Origin: Lepisosteus oculatus
Lineage: Eukaryota > Chordata > Actinopteri > Semionotiformes > Lepisosteidae
NCBI RefSeq assembly: GCF_040954835.1
Contig: NC_090696.1
Location: 72,043,722-72,107,721 of the forward strand
DNA: 64,000 bases
Direction: 5' to 3'
The position numbers and the translations under genes were made by a program. Below the pieces are notes generated by a model. The model was not told the DNA's origin, made no database searches, and saw only the letters and a list, made by a program, of their open reading frames with translations. The first letter of the stretch is position 1, and each line of letters opens with the position of its first letter. Shown piece by piece: positions 36,470 through 47,530 of the stretch.

Positions 36470-38280
36470 AATAAATCTATCACCTCACCTTTGCAGACGG
36501 ATACAACTCCTTTACACGTGGTTATTGGGATTACAACAATGGACTTAGTGTTGAGGGTTTAGAACTAGAAGAAAATGTCCACTCATACTGTATGTCCGTT
36601 ATTACTGGAAATTATTAGTGACTGTACTGTATAAGCAGACTTTAAGTTCAACCTGTACATCAGGTTGCATTTATTGTTTGTCAGATAAATTGTGAATTAA
36701 ACCTGTTTGTGTTTATATCACAGCCATTGCAGCCTGGTCCTCCACTTGCAGCAGTTGCTGTAGGTCCCCACACACCTCTTCTGATTTGCCTGCCGTCACA
36801 TTTATTAGGACAGTTGTCAAAAACACACGAAGGCCTCTCAAAGTCACGGGCTAACTAGACCCCCCCTGAAGTGTTCATCAAGGAATGATTGAAAGGGAGA
36901 GGAAAGGAGAGGGCTCCTGGAAACAGGCCCCCCAGAGAGCCAGGATAGTGAAAATACCTCCTGTCATGAAGCGCCTGCAGTTTTCAGCACAAGGTGTCGT
37001 GAGGGAATGGACGAGTCCATAATGGTTCTGGTAAAAGGGCTGTCTCACAAGAACACTATCGCAGCTCAGGGCCATAAAGCATGCACATTACTCTACTCTA
37101 CTACAACACTACAACAGCACATTGCTTTGGGGCTGCAAAATGTGGGTCACTAACGGAGGTACTGTATCTTATGTACTATATAAAGAAGATTATGACTAAC
37201 ATAAATCAAGGTACAACTGTATTTATACTCAACATAATTTATGTTTCTCACTGCTAAAAACACCCTAATGTCTCTCAGCCTATCTGTTTGGGGTCCTCAG
37301 ACTCTAACATGTCCCTGAAAAGCTAACAGCTTTCTGGAATGCAAGGCCTTAGGTCAGTATGTATAGAATGCATAGTGTGTGCCTTTACGTAATGGCCTTC
37401 AAGAGCTGCACAGCAAACTAGTTTCATTGCTACAAGAAATGAAATGTCCTAGCTTTGAAATTCCAAATGTATTATGTCTGTTTGGAGTGGGATTCATATA
37501 TTTTTAGATGTATTTTATTGGTGAATTTCAAAATAAATGTTGTGGTAATCTAGGACGTTTCAGGCTGTGCCACTTGTTATTGCTAAAGTGAAATACAGTT
37601 CAGTCCTGAATGAAAGGATGTGCTGGAGAATGAAAGATGGAATTCATTCTAGCAAAAATAGTGGATCAGCTAAGTTTTCCTAAGGGTTTACTACTATGTA
37701 GAAGCCTCGCATGTGACCACTTTGCTAAGGCAACAGTAATTCTGTTCAGATGCTAAAAGAATAGTTTGAAAGGTCGCAAAATTAGTCTGTGTAATCAAAG
37801 TAGCTTGACTTGACTTTAGAGTAAACGCGTTTGTCTCTGTAAATTCCCTCAGATACTGAAATATAAGCTTCACATACTGTAGCAATATCGAAAATCAAGC
37901 CATGAAGACAAAGAAGCTTTCAAAACACAGGGATGAAGTGCTGGAGATAGGGAGTAGGTTACTTATCCTTGCAAGTGCATGTCATAACTATAGAGTAAGA
38001 AGTGCAAAGTGCATCAAGCCATGCAGACTCTTCAAATATGAGCAGGGGGACAAGAAGGAAGCTGCTTAGGGCTGCCAATAGTAAGTCTACAGTGACTGTG
38101 AAAGATCTGCAAAGAGTCACTGTTCATACGATCAACAGTACACCAGCCCCCACACAAACCTGACTGTATGAGTGAGAAGCAAGAAAAAAACATTACAGAA
38201 GTCCATCTGAAATCTCATCTGGGATATATTGCAGATATATGGCTGGAGGTCAGACGAGGCAAAAAAATGTTGTTCGAAAT
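36470..38280. other. Intergenic DNA, nothing identified
   Basis: No gene-like frame and no structured RNA recognised. The part from about 37900 may be the outer region of the L2 relic that follows. Confidence 0.35.
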
Positions 38281-38645
38281 GTAAAATGTTGCAACTGGTG
38301 CAAGAGTTTGTTCAACGTGGATTTAGAGACCCCAGTGAGTAGAGCGTTACAGTAGTCAATTCAGGAGGAGACAAATGTGTTGATCACCTTTTCAGCCACA
38401 GTTAGCGATAACATGGGATGTAGTCTAGCGATAGCTTTGAGGTGAAATAAAGATGTTTTGATAATATGTTGCACATGTGGGTCGACTGTCAAGTCTGAAT
38501 CATATATCACCCTCCTGTTTTTCAATTTAGACTGAAGTTCAAGTGCAGTGCCATCCACAGATAGGGTTACAGTATTGGCTTTACAAAACTTACACCATGT
38601 TTGACATTTAAAGTTTTTTTTTATTTTATTTTGACCATACACACC
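38281..38645 (-). repeat. L2-type LINE relic (reverse-transcriptase fragment)
   Basis: The minus-strand translation runs LKNRRVIYDSDLTVDPHVQ, then IKTSLFHLKAIARLHPMLS, then AEKVINTFVSS, then a stop and IDYCNALLTGVSKSTL. This is the order of the C-terminal reverse-transcriptase region of L2-like LINEs ('sRiDYCNaLlsGl'). A TAG replaces the Arg-type codon before IDYCN, and both ends are missing, so it is dead. Confidence 0.8.
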
Positions 38646-38649
38646 AATT

Positions 38650-39800
38650 CAAGTTTTGTCAGCTTTCAGATTTCAGACTTCTCTTTTATTGAACAGGCCA
38701 GCGTAATATCTGATTGGGAGTTTGAAGATTACCACTTGGTCCCCTAGCAGCTGGGTAGAGCTTTGCTGAAAGATTTTCTTTCATGCCTGAGTCCAAATTA
38801 CATCAATATGTTCTATTTCTTTCCTTGGCACTAAAATATGTCGACCTCCCTGCTACCGGAATCAGCAAAAAGATGTGTAACTTAAGAAGTGGACTGGATT
38901 GTTTTTAGATTCTCTCAAACACTTGGCTACACAGAGTACATTTCGTGCCAAGAGCAAAGTTACTTTCCTTTCATTCAGAGATAACCATGCTAACTTTTCA
39001 CTCCAATTCACTATGAACAATTTGAAACTTTAAATATAAGGATTGTATATGTGAATTACTTTAGCCTATAATTGGATAATTATTCAGTTTTAACTGTTGT
39101 GGTTACAGCCAAAAAAGAAAACTTTTCTACTCCTTTCTACTTTCCAATACGGCAACAAATAATTTTTCATTTCTCTGAAAATGTTGAATACTGTATGTCT
39201 AACATCTTTATGGACACAAGCATGTACAAGTGGAAATTGTGCATTCCACTCAAGATCCTGCCTCATTTTGATTTTACAATCAACAAAGAGAAATGATACT
39301 CATCTCTTGAGCCACTGCTTAAAAATTTGATGAAAGACCTGGAGGTAGCACTCCACACAGTTCTTGTTTTTACCGAAACCAGATGTAAAAGTGGATGATA
39401 ACGTCTCCTGTCTTATGATATGAGTGATGTGGTTTCTAGTTAAGGTTAGGATACCATGGATCCACTGACGTGCAGCCCCCACGTGGCTGACATGCACCAG
39501 TGGCATCACAACACAGCAGAACAGGCAGAGAAAAGAGAAACTGATTTACCAATTGAGATAAGAGATAAGGAAGAACTTTAGGCCAGATTGTGCAAGTCCA
39601 GAGAGGAACATTAGCTGGGACACAGCTTCTCTTTGAAAAGGGCAATAAAATCCTGATCAAGCAGTTACGACCTCACTTTAACATCTCATCCTATGTTGTT
39701 ATAAGCAATCACCATACTGGGGCATGGGTTTTGGAAGTTCTGCTCCAGAAGGAAGTGTGGAACCTACAGCACCAACTCCTCTTCCAACAGCAATTGTTTT
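38650..39800. other. Intergenic DNA, partly possible SINE body
   Basis: No gene. About 39590-39800 may be the body of the 5S-derived element whose head lies at 39805-39865. Confidence 0.35.
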
Positions 39801-39804
39801 TTGG

Positions 39805-39865
39805 TCTTCCATCCCAGTACTGACCAGGCCCACATTGCTTAGCATCTGACAACTGATGGATTTAG
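39805..39865 (-). repeat. 5S-rRNA-derived SINE head, separate from the main family
   Basis: On the minus strand GCTAAGCA, GGGCCTGGTCAGTACTGGG and ATGGAAGACC match the 3' half of vertebrate 5S rRNA closely, in some words more closely than the four-copy family does. The flanking body is different from that family. It may be a DeuSINE-type element. It is not a full 5S gene, since the first half is decayed. Confidence 0.6.
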
Positions 39866-40279
39866 GCAGGCAACACGGGTGCCAATAATAAGATCATGTA
39901 TAAAACTGTAACGATATTTCAAAAATAATCCCTTTTTAACTTTTTGGAAATGTTATTTTTTATACATATAAAAGTTCTTTTTTGTTCACATATGAACACA
40001 ATGCAAAGATGGCAGATGAAGAGCAAAGAGTCATTCTCACTCAAGTGTTTTTTAGCGCCTCTATCTGCAACATTAATTTATTAAGACAAATTTTCCTGAT
40101 TCTTTATATGATATCATTTCAGACGAGGAGAGTGTACTCTCGGTAGAGGTCAGGGCTACAGTAAGAAGGTTCTGGTTTATTAACTTTAACATACTGCCAT
40201 CTTGTTGTAATTATTGTTACTACAGGTGCCTCAATTAGAGCCTACCTAAACAGGACATGCCTTCTGAGTCTTTAAGGTC

Positions 40280-40280
<1 letters not shown>

Positions 40281-40329
<49 letters not shown>

Positions 40330-40553
40330 TCCTTCCACTTATATACCACTTTTCTGGACAATCCACTCAAAGCGCTTTACAGGTAATGGGCACTCCCCTC
40401 CACCACCACCAATGTGCAGCTCCCTGCTGGCCCCACTAATACATCTTCTAGCAGCAGCCTTAGTTTTTCCCAGGAGGTCTCCCATCCAGGTACTGACCTT
40501 CTTAACTTCAGTGGGTTGTCAGTTGTGAGTTGCAGGGTGATATGACTGCTGGT
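40281..40553 (-). repeat. 5S-derived SINE copy with internal deletion
   Basis: From left to right it shows an (AAT)n tail (40281-40329), the LINE-like tail unit AAAGCGCTTTACAG, then the 5S-like head on the minus strand (CCTGGATGGGAGACCTCCTG, inverted). Compared with 57837-58413, about 290 bases between CCAATGTGCAG and CCTGCTGGCCCC are missing. Confidence 0.85.
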
Positions 40554-40559
40554 CTTGTA

Positions 40560-41850
40560 GTAGCTGATCCAAGAAAATTTTTATGTAAGAAGCAGATAAT
40601 TAGCACTGTTTAAGGAAGCACGAGAATTTAAATAATTGGAAACTCCAAGATAATAATATACTAATACCTATCAACTCAAAAGAGCCGTGCACCCCAGCCT
40701 GGCGCTCTTCGGCCGCAACGTCAGGCGAGGGCGCTACAGCCCATAAGGAATCTTTGTAAACCCCATCTTATCCCTCCTTGTATATCTTTTTGGAATGCAA
40801 TGTTGGAAAATATAAACTGGAAATTAGTTTGGACAACTCCTGATAGATATTGTATTACAAATAAAGTTAAAGAGATATCGTTTAAAATTGTTAAAAGGTT
40901 TTATCGAGTTAAATTAGTACTCTCTAAATTTAGGCAGGAGCAGGATGATTTGTGTTTTTTGTCGGGCATTCAAAGGTGTTTTTTAGATTTAATTTAGATT
41001 TAAGGATTTTGATATTTTGTTGTACTGTGTAAGAGCAAATTTGGGAAAAGAGCATATTTATAGTAAATGTATTAGTCATTCTGGGTAAATGTCACATTCA
41101 TAAATCAAAATGGTCCATTAATACTCCCTTTTTTAGTACTTTTGAGATGGAGTTGAAACCATTTAAATTCTATTTACAATTTTGAAAAATGCTAAAGCAA
41201 GGAAAACATTTGATATTTGTAAAAATATATCATTTGGTCATATAATAATCTACTTCATTACCTCTGGCAGTTAATTGTTTTTTTTTCTGTTTGTGTTTTT
41301 TTCTCTTGTATCTGTTTCTGCTCCTCTAATTGTACTTGCACTTGTAAATTCTTTACAGTTAATAAAAATTTAACAAGCTCGTCACATGACCTGAGACAGT
41401 CACACGATCCCAGAAAGACACAAGACATACTTTCCGACTTTCGATCGCTAACAGAAATTGGCATAAAACATTTGTTGAATGATGAATTCTGAGTATTCGC
41501 ATTTTTTATTTTTTTCCTTACGCTAATCAAATGCAAAAAGCCTTAAAGACATGAAGTCGCACTATTAAGGCTGTGGGAAATCGATGCTTGCGAGAGGCAG
41601 TCAGCATTTTCCACTACGTCTGAATTGCATATGTGACATACAGTTGTTGCTCAATTCCGTTCAACGAAATCTTAAGTCTTAAACTGTCCTCAATTAATTC
41701 CTTTCACAAGACATGAATCTGCCTTCCTCCTGTTTGAAGGGTTTGTGTGTTTCCCTCCACGCCGGTAGGCGTCTCTGTCACCCAACACCGAGACGTGCAA
41801 GAGCGACGGCGTGATGTCATCTCCAGGCGACAGAGCGCTGCTCAGCTGTC
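40560..41850. other. Intergenic DNA before NDUFB6
   Basis: No gene. A short GC-rich patch (40685-40740) inside AT-rich DNA may be a repeat fragment. Confidence 0.35.
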
Positions 41851-41917
41851 CTCTGTCTTCTTGGTGTAAGGTCGGTGTTTTTACTAGAATTTGCGGGGTG
41901 ATCGTACCAGCTTCAGG

Positions 41918-44734
41918 ATGCTGGGGTACACTACGGACCAGAGGCTTCGCATGCAGCAGCTGGTGAAGCTGCGGCGACAGTGGCTGAAGGACCATGAGCT
42001 GAGCCCCCGAGAGCCCGTCCTGCCCCCCGCAAAACCGGGACTTGTGGAGAAATTCTGGTTACGGTTTCTGGAGCCCAGAAGCCTGTGGAGGCTTTACGTG
42101 AGTAGATACGAAAGAACGCTCCTGTTCAGTTGAACCCCGTGTGCTTGCTTTTCGGGGTTACCTTGCTTACGTCCGATCTAGGCCGATTACTCGTCTTGCT
42201 CTGTGTGTGCTCCCTAGTGGTGTAACTTTCCCCTGCAGATTTCCGACAAGGGGGTGACATTGTCTTACACTGTACATCAGTAATGCATTCGCGTCCTGAC
42301 CTGTTGAAGACAATTACCTTCTCAGTGGGCATATCAAAAAACTGTCTGTCCGCCCAGTTAAAGCTTGGTGCCTTTGTTCATTGAGAACCGTTTCATGAAT
42401 TGTGACGAGAATCGAAGTACGCCTAATAATGACTGTCCTCGTCTTAAAAACAACAACAACAACAACAACAATAATATATAAATTAAATACAGCCACAGCT
42501 TATTAGATCCGAGAACAGGAGGCATTTTTAAACTAAAGCGTTTCAGGAGATTGGAACAAGCTGCCCAGCCATGTTGGTAAAGCTGACGCTGATATACCCT
42601 GGACTCTTGCAAGAAAGGTCTGCATGATATCCGTACAACAGTTAGCCAATATCTGCTTGACCGGCTGAATGGCCTCTGCCTTTGTAAACTTTATGTTCGC
42701 AGGCAAATGAAGAGGAAAGTCTAGTGATGGGATGCACAGTTTTATACTTGCTGCTGTAGGCCTCGTGGATAATCCCAGCAGATTCTCAGATGTGTGGTGG
42801 AGGACTGTCGCTGGCAATACATGTCTTTAATTCAGTAATGTGGCTCGGGTTGGAGTCACTTGAGTTCGGCCTGAGCAATGTTGTTGAATGCTGTTTTGTG
42901 TCATGGTATTGTATCGTTGCTGTATTGTATTATTGTCATAGTAATGTTATATGAATATGAGCTGTTGATGTACAAAATTTCCTTAGGGGCAATGAAGACT
43001 AATTCAATTCAATTCAATGTATGTATGAATGTATCAGCAACCCTGTGATAGGTTGGTCAGCTTATTAAAGAACACAGAAAATCATCATTTCCCCTCTCTA
43101 CTTGATTTTGCTAAATGGTGCAATGAGTTCTCTTTGAAGTCAAAATCTAGAAACAAGTTATTGATTTTAGGGAAAATGCAATACCCCTGGCTCTGTGGCT
43201 AAGGATCTGTGCCTGTGGCTGGAAGGTTGCTGGTTCGTATCCCGCAGCCGGCAGAGGGATCCTACTCTGTTGGGCCCCTGAGCAAGGCCCTTAACCCCAA
43301 CTGCTCCAGGGGTGACGTATAAGTGTCTGACCGTGTGCTCTGACCCCAAGCTTCTCTCCCTGTCTGTGTGTCTCATGGAGAGCAAGTTGGGGTATGCGAA
43401 AAGACAAATTCCTAATACAAGAACTTGTATATGGCCAATAAAGTGATCTTATCTTACCTGCTGTAATTAATGGTCTGTGGAGAAAATTGTCAGTGACTAC
43501 CAAGTACTTGGGAGTGGACTTGCAGATAAAAACCTAAGACTGGACAAATGTGACACCATTTAGAAAAAGACCAACAGAGACTCTTTTTTTTCCTTCTGAA
43601 ACTCACCTATTTCTAGAACAATTTTAAGAACTATAAATATTTTTAGAAATATTTTAACACTTTTATTGAAAGTGTCTTATCACACTGTCTCAGTTGTTGG
43701 TTTGGCAGCATTAGTGTCATTAAATGAATTGAGTTGGGGGAAAATTAGTGAAAATAAGTAGCAAAATAATTGTGAAAAATCAAATAAGATATCCTCTACA
43801 AACAAAAAGTTGTACAGAAGGCCAAGAGCATTATGAGGTGTGTGTCTCACCCCCTCCATTCTGAATTTAAACTTGTCACATCTGGGAGATGCCTCTGTGT
43901 CCCCGGGTGTAAAAGGAATCTCAAGTATTGACTGTCTTCCTTATTCTTATTGTTGTACTGCGGTGTGTCATAACATAATTTTCCCCAGAGGATAATAATA
44001 AGCTTGAATTGAACTATTTTTAACACAAGCCTTTCTTTTCAGACTTATAAAGCCTACCGGGTTGGAAAATGGTCCTTAACTCAGCTGATAATTCCTGCTT
44101 GGATTTGTCATTATTATGTCAAGTATCATGTTGCGGTAAGTTTGGGATGTACTAAATACAAATATAAATTGCCATCACAATTGGCAGATGAGTAGCAGCA
44201 CAAAGCCATTTTTCTTTTAGAATATATTATAGTATGTAACTATGTATTGGCTACCTGTGTATTTCATTTTAATACAGCTTTGCATGCAGTTATGGATTCT
44301 AATGATCTGTTCTTCATTTGTTCTCTTTATTCTAGATGAAACCATATGGTATTGTAGAAGCAAAACCAAGGCTGTTCCCTGTAAGTGTTATTTACCTTGT
44401 CTAGTATCCCATGTCTTATGTAGCGCTTAATAGTGTTTGAATACTGAAAATCTGCATATGGAAGACTAATCCGTTGTGCCTTCACTTTCATCTCCAAATT
44501 CATTGACAAACATTTGTGTGAACTAGGATGTCAGCCAAATAAGGTTCATAAGGAAATTAATGCTGAAGGCAATTCAGCATGTTGAAGTTAGTTATTCTGG
44601 AGGAAGCAGGTATGAAAGTGTTGAGCAATCCCGTGTGATTCGTATTGCTTGATTTATTTTAGGGGGACACAATCATGGAAACTGGAGAGGTCCTTCCTCC
44701 CTTCCCGGAAATGGAAAGCTTTGGACACCACTGA
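41918..44734 (+). CDS. ndufb6: NDUFB6, complex I subunit B17
   Basis: Accessory subunit of mitochondrial NADH:ubiquinone oxidoreductase, in the membrane arm of the inner membrane; not itself catalytic. Four coding exons, all phase 0: 41918-42097, 44043-44135, 44336-44380, 44663-44734, giving 129 residues against 128 in human. Recognised from [34 protein letters not shown], a single membrane helix around residues 70-88 ([19 protein letters not shown]), [18 protein letters not shown] and the C-terminal [12 protein letters not shown]...GHH. No cleavable presequence is evident, as in the family. The ATG at 41918 is the first in frame after a GC-rich leader, and the downstream residues align from residue 1. 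AATAAA at 44800 is 66 bases past the stop. Intron 1 holds a V-SINE and LINE tails. SMIM27 lies downstream in tail-to-tail orientation. Confidence 0.97.
42449..42473 (+). repeat. (CAA)n microsatellite
   Basis: About seven CAA units in NDUFB6 intron 1. Confidence 0.7.
42545..42680 (+). repeat. Dispersed repeat, longest copy of the GGAACAAG family
   Basis: Exact 18-base core (42553-42570), then a body ending GGCTGAATGGCCTCTGCC (about 42663-42680). This copy shows most of the unit that the copies at 5256, 8770 and 55528 share in part. Confidence 0.55.
42890..43020 (+). repeat. LINE-like 3' end with AATTC-type tail
   Basis: AAATTTCCTTAGGGGCAATG is followed by a repeated AATTCAATTC tail (about 42998-43018), the usual shape of a fish LINE 3' terminus. 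Confidence 0.5.
43186..43457 (+). repeat. V-SINE-like tRNA-derived SINE, near full length
   Basis: An A-box-like GTGGCTAAGGATC is followed by a B box (GGTTCGTATCCC, 43232-43243), the core CCCCTGAGCAAGGCCCTTAA and a tail ending GGCCAATAAAGTGATCTTAT. It lies in NDUFB6 intron 1 in sense orientation. Confidence 0.8.
43800..44020 (+). repeat. LINE-like 3' end
   Basis: Ends TTTTCCCCAGAGGATAATAA followed by GCTTGAATTGAA, a fish LINE 3' terminus pattern. It stops just before the branch/acceptor region of NDUFB6 exon 2 (44043). Confidence 0.45.
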
Positions 44735-44799
44735 ACAAGTTCCTAAAAGACAGAAAAAGCCACGTGTACTTTTCTGAGGTTAAAAGGATTTTATTTAAC

Positions 44800-44805
44800 A
44801 ATAAA
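44800..44805 (+). terminator. NDUFB6 polyA signal AATAAA
   Basis: 66 bases after the stop on the gene strand; a compact 3' UTR. Confidence 0.7.
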
Positions 44806-44809
44806 ACTA

Positions 44810-45500
44810 ATTTACAAATGCCACCTTCATTTTATTTGTCCATTTTCTGTTTTGTGCCATGTACAGTTGATCTGTTTGAGTTGAAATCCTACAACAGAAG
44901 GGGCAGCAAATCCTAACCTTAACAGATCGTGTGGCGGACAAACATCAGAAATACAGAGATTGTACTTCTCTCACCTCAGTTTATTTACCTAAGGATTTTA
45001 ATTTTCATAAATGTTAATTCAGGGTATTTTCAATGCCTACTTAGAAGTTACACAAACTGCATGATCAGTCTTGAGCCTTTACAGTGTCAATTACTCCCAG
45101 CAGTTAGGTTAGGATATAAAGTATAGGATTGTCTTATCTAAACAGCCATTACGATACTTTTCCCAAATTAAGTACTAAAACCCTTTATCACTGCCTGAAT
45201 AATAAATTGTTAAAACTTTAAAGCTACTCTTCAGCTTTCTCTCTTTTAGCTTTGGTCTTAATTGCCTATTTAATGGGGTATCTTGATGGCTGGGTAAGGT
45301 CTTGAAAAAAGTATGAAAGTCCCAATTGATTGTCCTGCAATGAAGTAGAGAAGGCATATTTTTAACACGCATAAAGATCACAAAGTTCTAAATAATCTTT
45401 GTTAAACCAGAAGATTGAAATGCTATGACACTATATGGATTCTTTTTAAACCACAATGAAGCATATTAAGAACATTCTGTGTTGATCTTCAGTGGTGCAC
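44810..45500. other. Spacer between NDUFB6 and SMIM27
   Basis: AT-rich, no coding content. Probably includes the SMIM27 3' UTR (minus strand). Confidence 0.4.
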
Positions 45501-45519
45501 AAGTACTTCGAGCTGCAAA

Positions 45520-45852
45520 TACTTTGGATCCCAGAGGGACATCGTGGATATAGCTATCGTTTAGGAGGATTTTGCTGGTCTACAGAGATGTGCATGGAGT
45601 ACTGACATACAGAAAACATCATGGATTAATACCCTCATTCATTTCCTTTTTTTTTACTATATAATGTTAGCATGCCCTAAGGGGTTGGGCAGCCAGTTGA
45701 CCTTGGACACCTAGAGGTTTTTTTTCTTCTTACTAAGGAGTTTTTGGTTCCTCTCCTCTGTTGTCTTCTGTTCTGTATTCACAAAATGTATGGTTACTTG
45801 CATTAAGTGCCTTGTTGTGAAAGGTGCTATACAGACATAAATTGAATTGAAT
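45520..45852 (+). repeat. LINE-like 3' end (L2-type tail)
   Basis: Ends GTGAAAGGTGCTATACAGAC followed by ATAAATTGAATTGAAT, the familiar 'gcgctatataaataaattgaattg' end of fish L2-like elements. Only the untranslated end is left. Confidence 0.6.
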
Positions 45853-45971
45853 ACAGTTCATTCCATCTCGCAGAAAGTTTATTTATCCATAAGGTTCATC
45901 TTCCTTTTGCAGGTTGGTCTGGGTGGTACATTTAACCCCCTCCGTCCACACGCCTCAGTTCCTCAGGGACT

Positions 45972-46822
45972 TCAGTTATTGATCTTGAATTGCTTTTCCA
46001 GCTGCCACTGTGCTGCTATTCTCGTTCCATATATGACGTATCCCCAGGACAGGAGTACCACTGCCAAGAGTACCTTAGAAATAAAACCATTAAACTTCAA
46101 CATAAGTCTTTTAATGAATTTGTATGAAAATGCTTGCTGTATAAATCACACTGAAAATTAAATCTCTTGCCCCCTGAATAATCACTAATAAGAGTTGAAT
46201 GCTTTTTCCATAATTTGAAAACAAAAATACTGGAAACTATGAACAATAACAGTTGCCATAACCGGCTTTTAAAATTTGTTTTTTTTTTACAATATTACAA
46301 ATAGTATTTAAAATATAAATTTATGTCTGAACAGCAAAATCTGCACACAGTTTTGCCGGAACTTGATTTGAACCTCAGACTAATTTGTTGAGAATCGTAA
46401 AACTAATAAATGGCTCAGAACGGACTTTCTGAAGATACTGAACACTGAAATACATCCATCCGTTTTACTAAATTTTAAGGCTTGAGTTCCCCCCCAATAG
46501 TTGGTTTTAAGCCACTTAAAGTAGGAAACATAAAAAATATATATTGGAATGAGTTGTGCATTAGGGTAAGACGCTTACAGTTTGAATTTATAACAACACG
46601 GGGAGTTTGAATGCTCAGAGTTCACATACAGGGGCAAAAAACAACATCGCAGCAGAACTGATCAACTCCCTGCACCCCGTCCTTTTTAAATGGTGCAATT
46701 TTACAGAAGCGAACCTAAAAACTATATTCTCGGTTTCATTACGTACATTATGAAGGACAGGTTTGTCGGTCACTTACGAGTGAGTACATCCTGTCGAGAG
46801 CTCTGCGGCTGACATAAATCAT
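45972..46822 (-). CDS. smim27: SMIM27, small integral membrane protein (48 residues, two exons)
   Basis: Exon 1 46822-46778 encodes MIYVSRRALDRMYSL and ends at a GTAAGT donor. Exon 2 46073-45972 follows a TTTATTTCTAAG acceptor and encodes VLLAVVLLSWGYVIYGTRIA...KQFKINN and a stop. The join is phase 0. The protein has a basic N-terminus, one hydrophobic helix (about residues 14-32) and a basic tail. The VSRR.LD..YS..LLA.VL.SWG..IY pattern matches human SMIM27 (TOPORS-AS1) as I know it, and so does the position: between NDUFB6 and TOPORS, opposite strand to both. Human SMIM27 is about 55 residues. Exon 2 alone could start at an ATG at 46103 (43 residues) but would lose the conserved N-terminus. 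Function is unknown to me. It is divergent from TOPORS, so the two may share control DNA. Confidence 0.87.
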
Positions 46823-46829
46823 GTTGTCT

Positions 46830-47530
46830 CACATCAGGAACACCTTGTACCCGCCTGGCACCTCCGGACAGCTTCTGTCTAATAAATTTTCACCAGTAGC
46901 AACAGCCTTTGTCTAAAAAAACGACACCATCAACACGCTGCGGGTTAGTCCGAGTAAACACCGCCTTGCATTGCGGAAAGCCAACTGATTTCCAAAGAGA
47001 CTTCACCCACAGCGCCACCGGGCGTCAGCTATTTTAATGCCCAAATCTTATTTTTTTTACATATGAATCCGCAAATGCAAGATTTAGCCAATTATTTAGC
47101 TCGTTGAAGCTACGAACATTATTCACTGTCGATATTAAATATTTGGAATACGCAAATAAAACCACTTGTGAACAATATTCAAAGGGTAGGATAATGCCTT
47201 AAGTTGAGATTCATTCATCAAACCCTTTATGTTGTTCTAATTAGTTTAGTAATAAACAGTCAGCATGACTGTAAGTAAACAAAACAGGTCGCACTGTCAC
47301 TAACATGATTTGTTTTACTTCCACATTTTTTTCCGCTTATGCTCTCCGTATAGATGTAGACTCCGCCGCTTTTCCCCGCGGGAGACGTCAGTGCAATCGT
47401 ACACTGTGTCTTAAGAGTAACTCCTGAGAGAGAAATCATATTGTCACCCATACTTCTGTGTGTATGAATTAGTGTTCTCATATTGTCGCTGCTGACGAAT
47501 AAGCAGTTGAAAGCGACTCAAAACTGCGCG
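46830..47530. promoter_or_regulatory. Divergent SMIM27/TOPORS intergenic region
   Basis: Contains the SMIM27 leader and start region (46830-47000, GC-richer) and then AT-rich DNA. No clear TATA box for either gene. Confidence 0.4.

Noticed and set aside
40281-40329. CRISPR-like or regulatory repeat array
   Set aside because: A simple (AAT)n microsatellite forming a SINE tail, in a eukaryotic genome.
46101-46103. ATG giving a one-exon 43-residue SMIM27
   Set aside because: The first residues it would add do not match the family, while the two-exon form restores the conserved VSRR.LD N-terminus.
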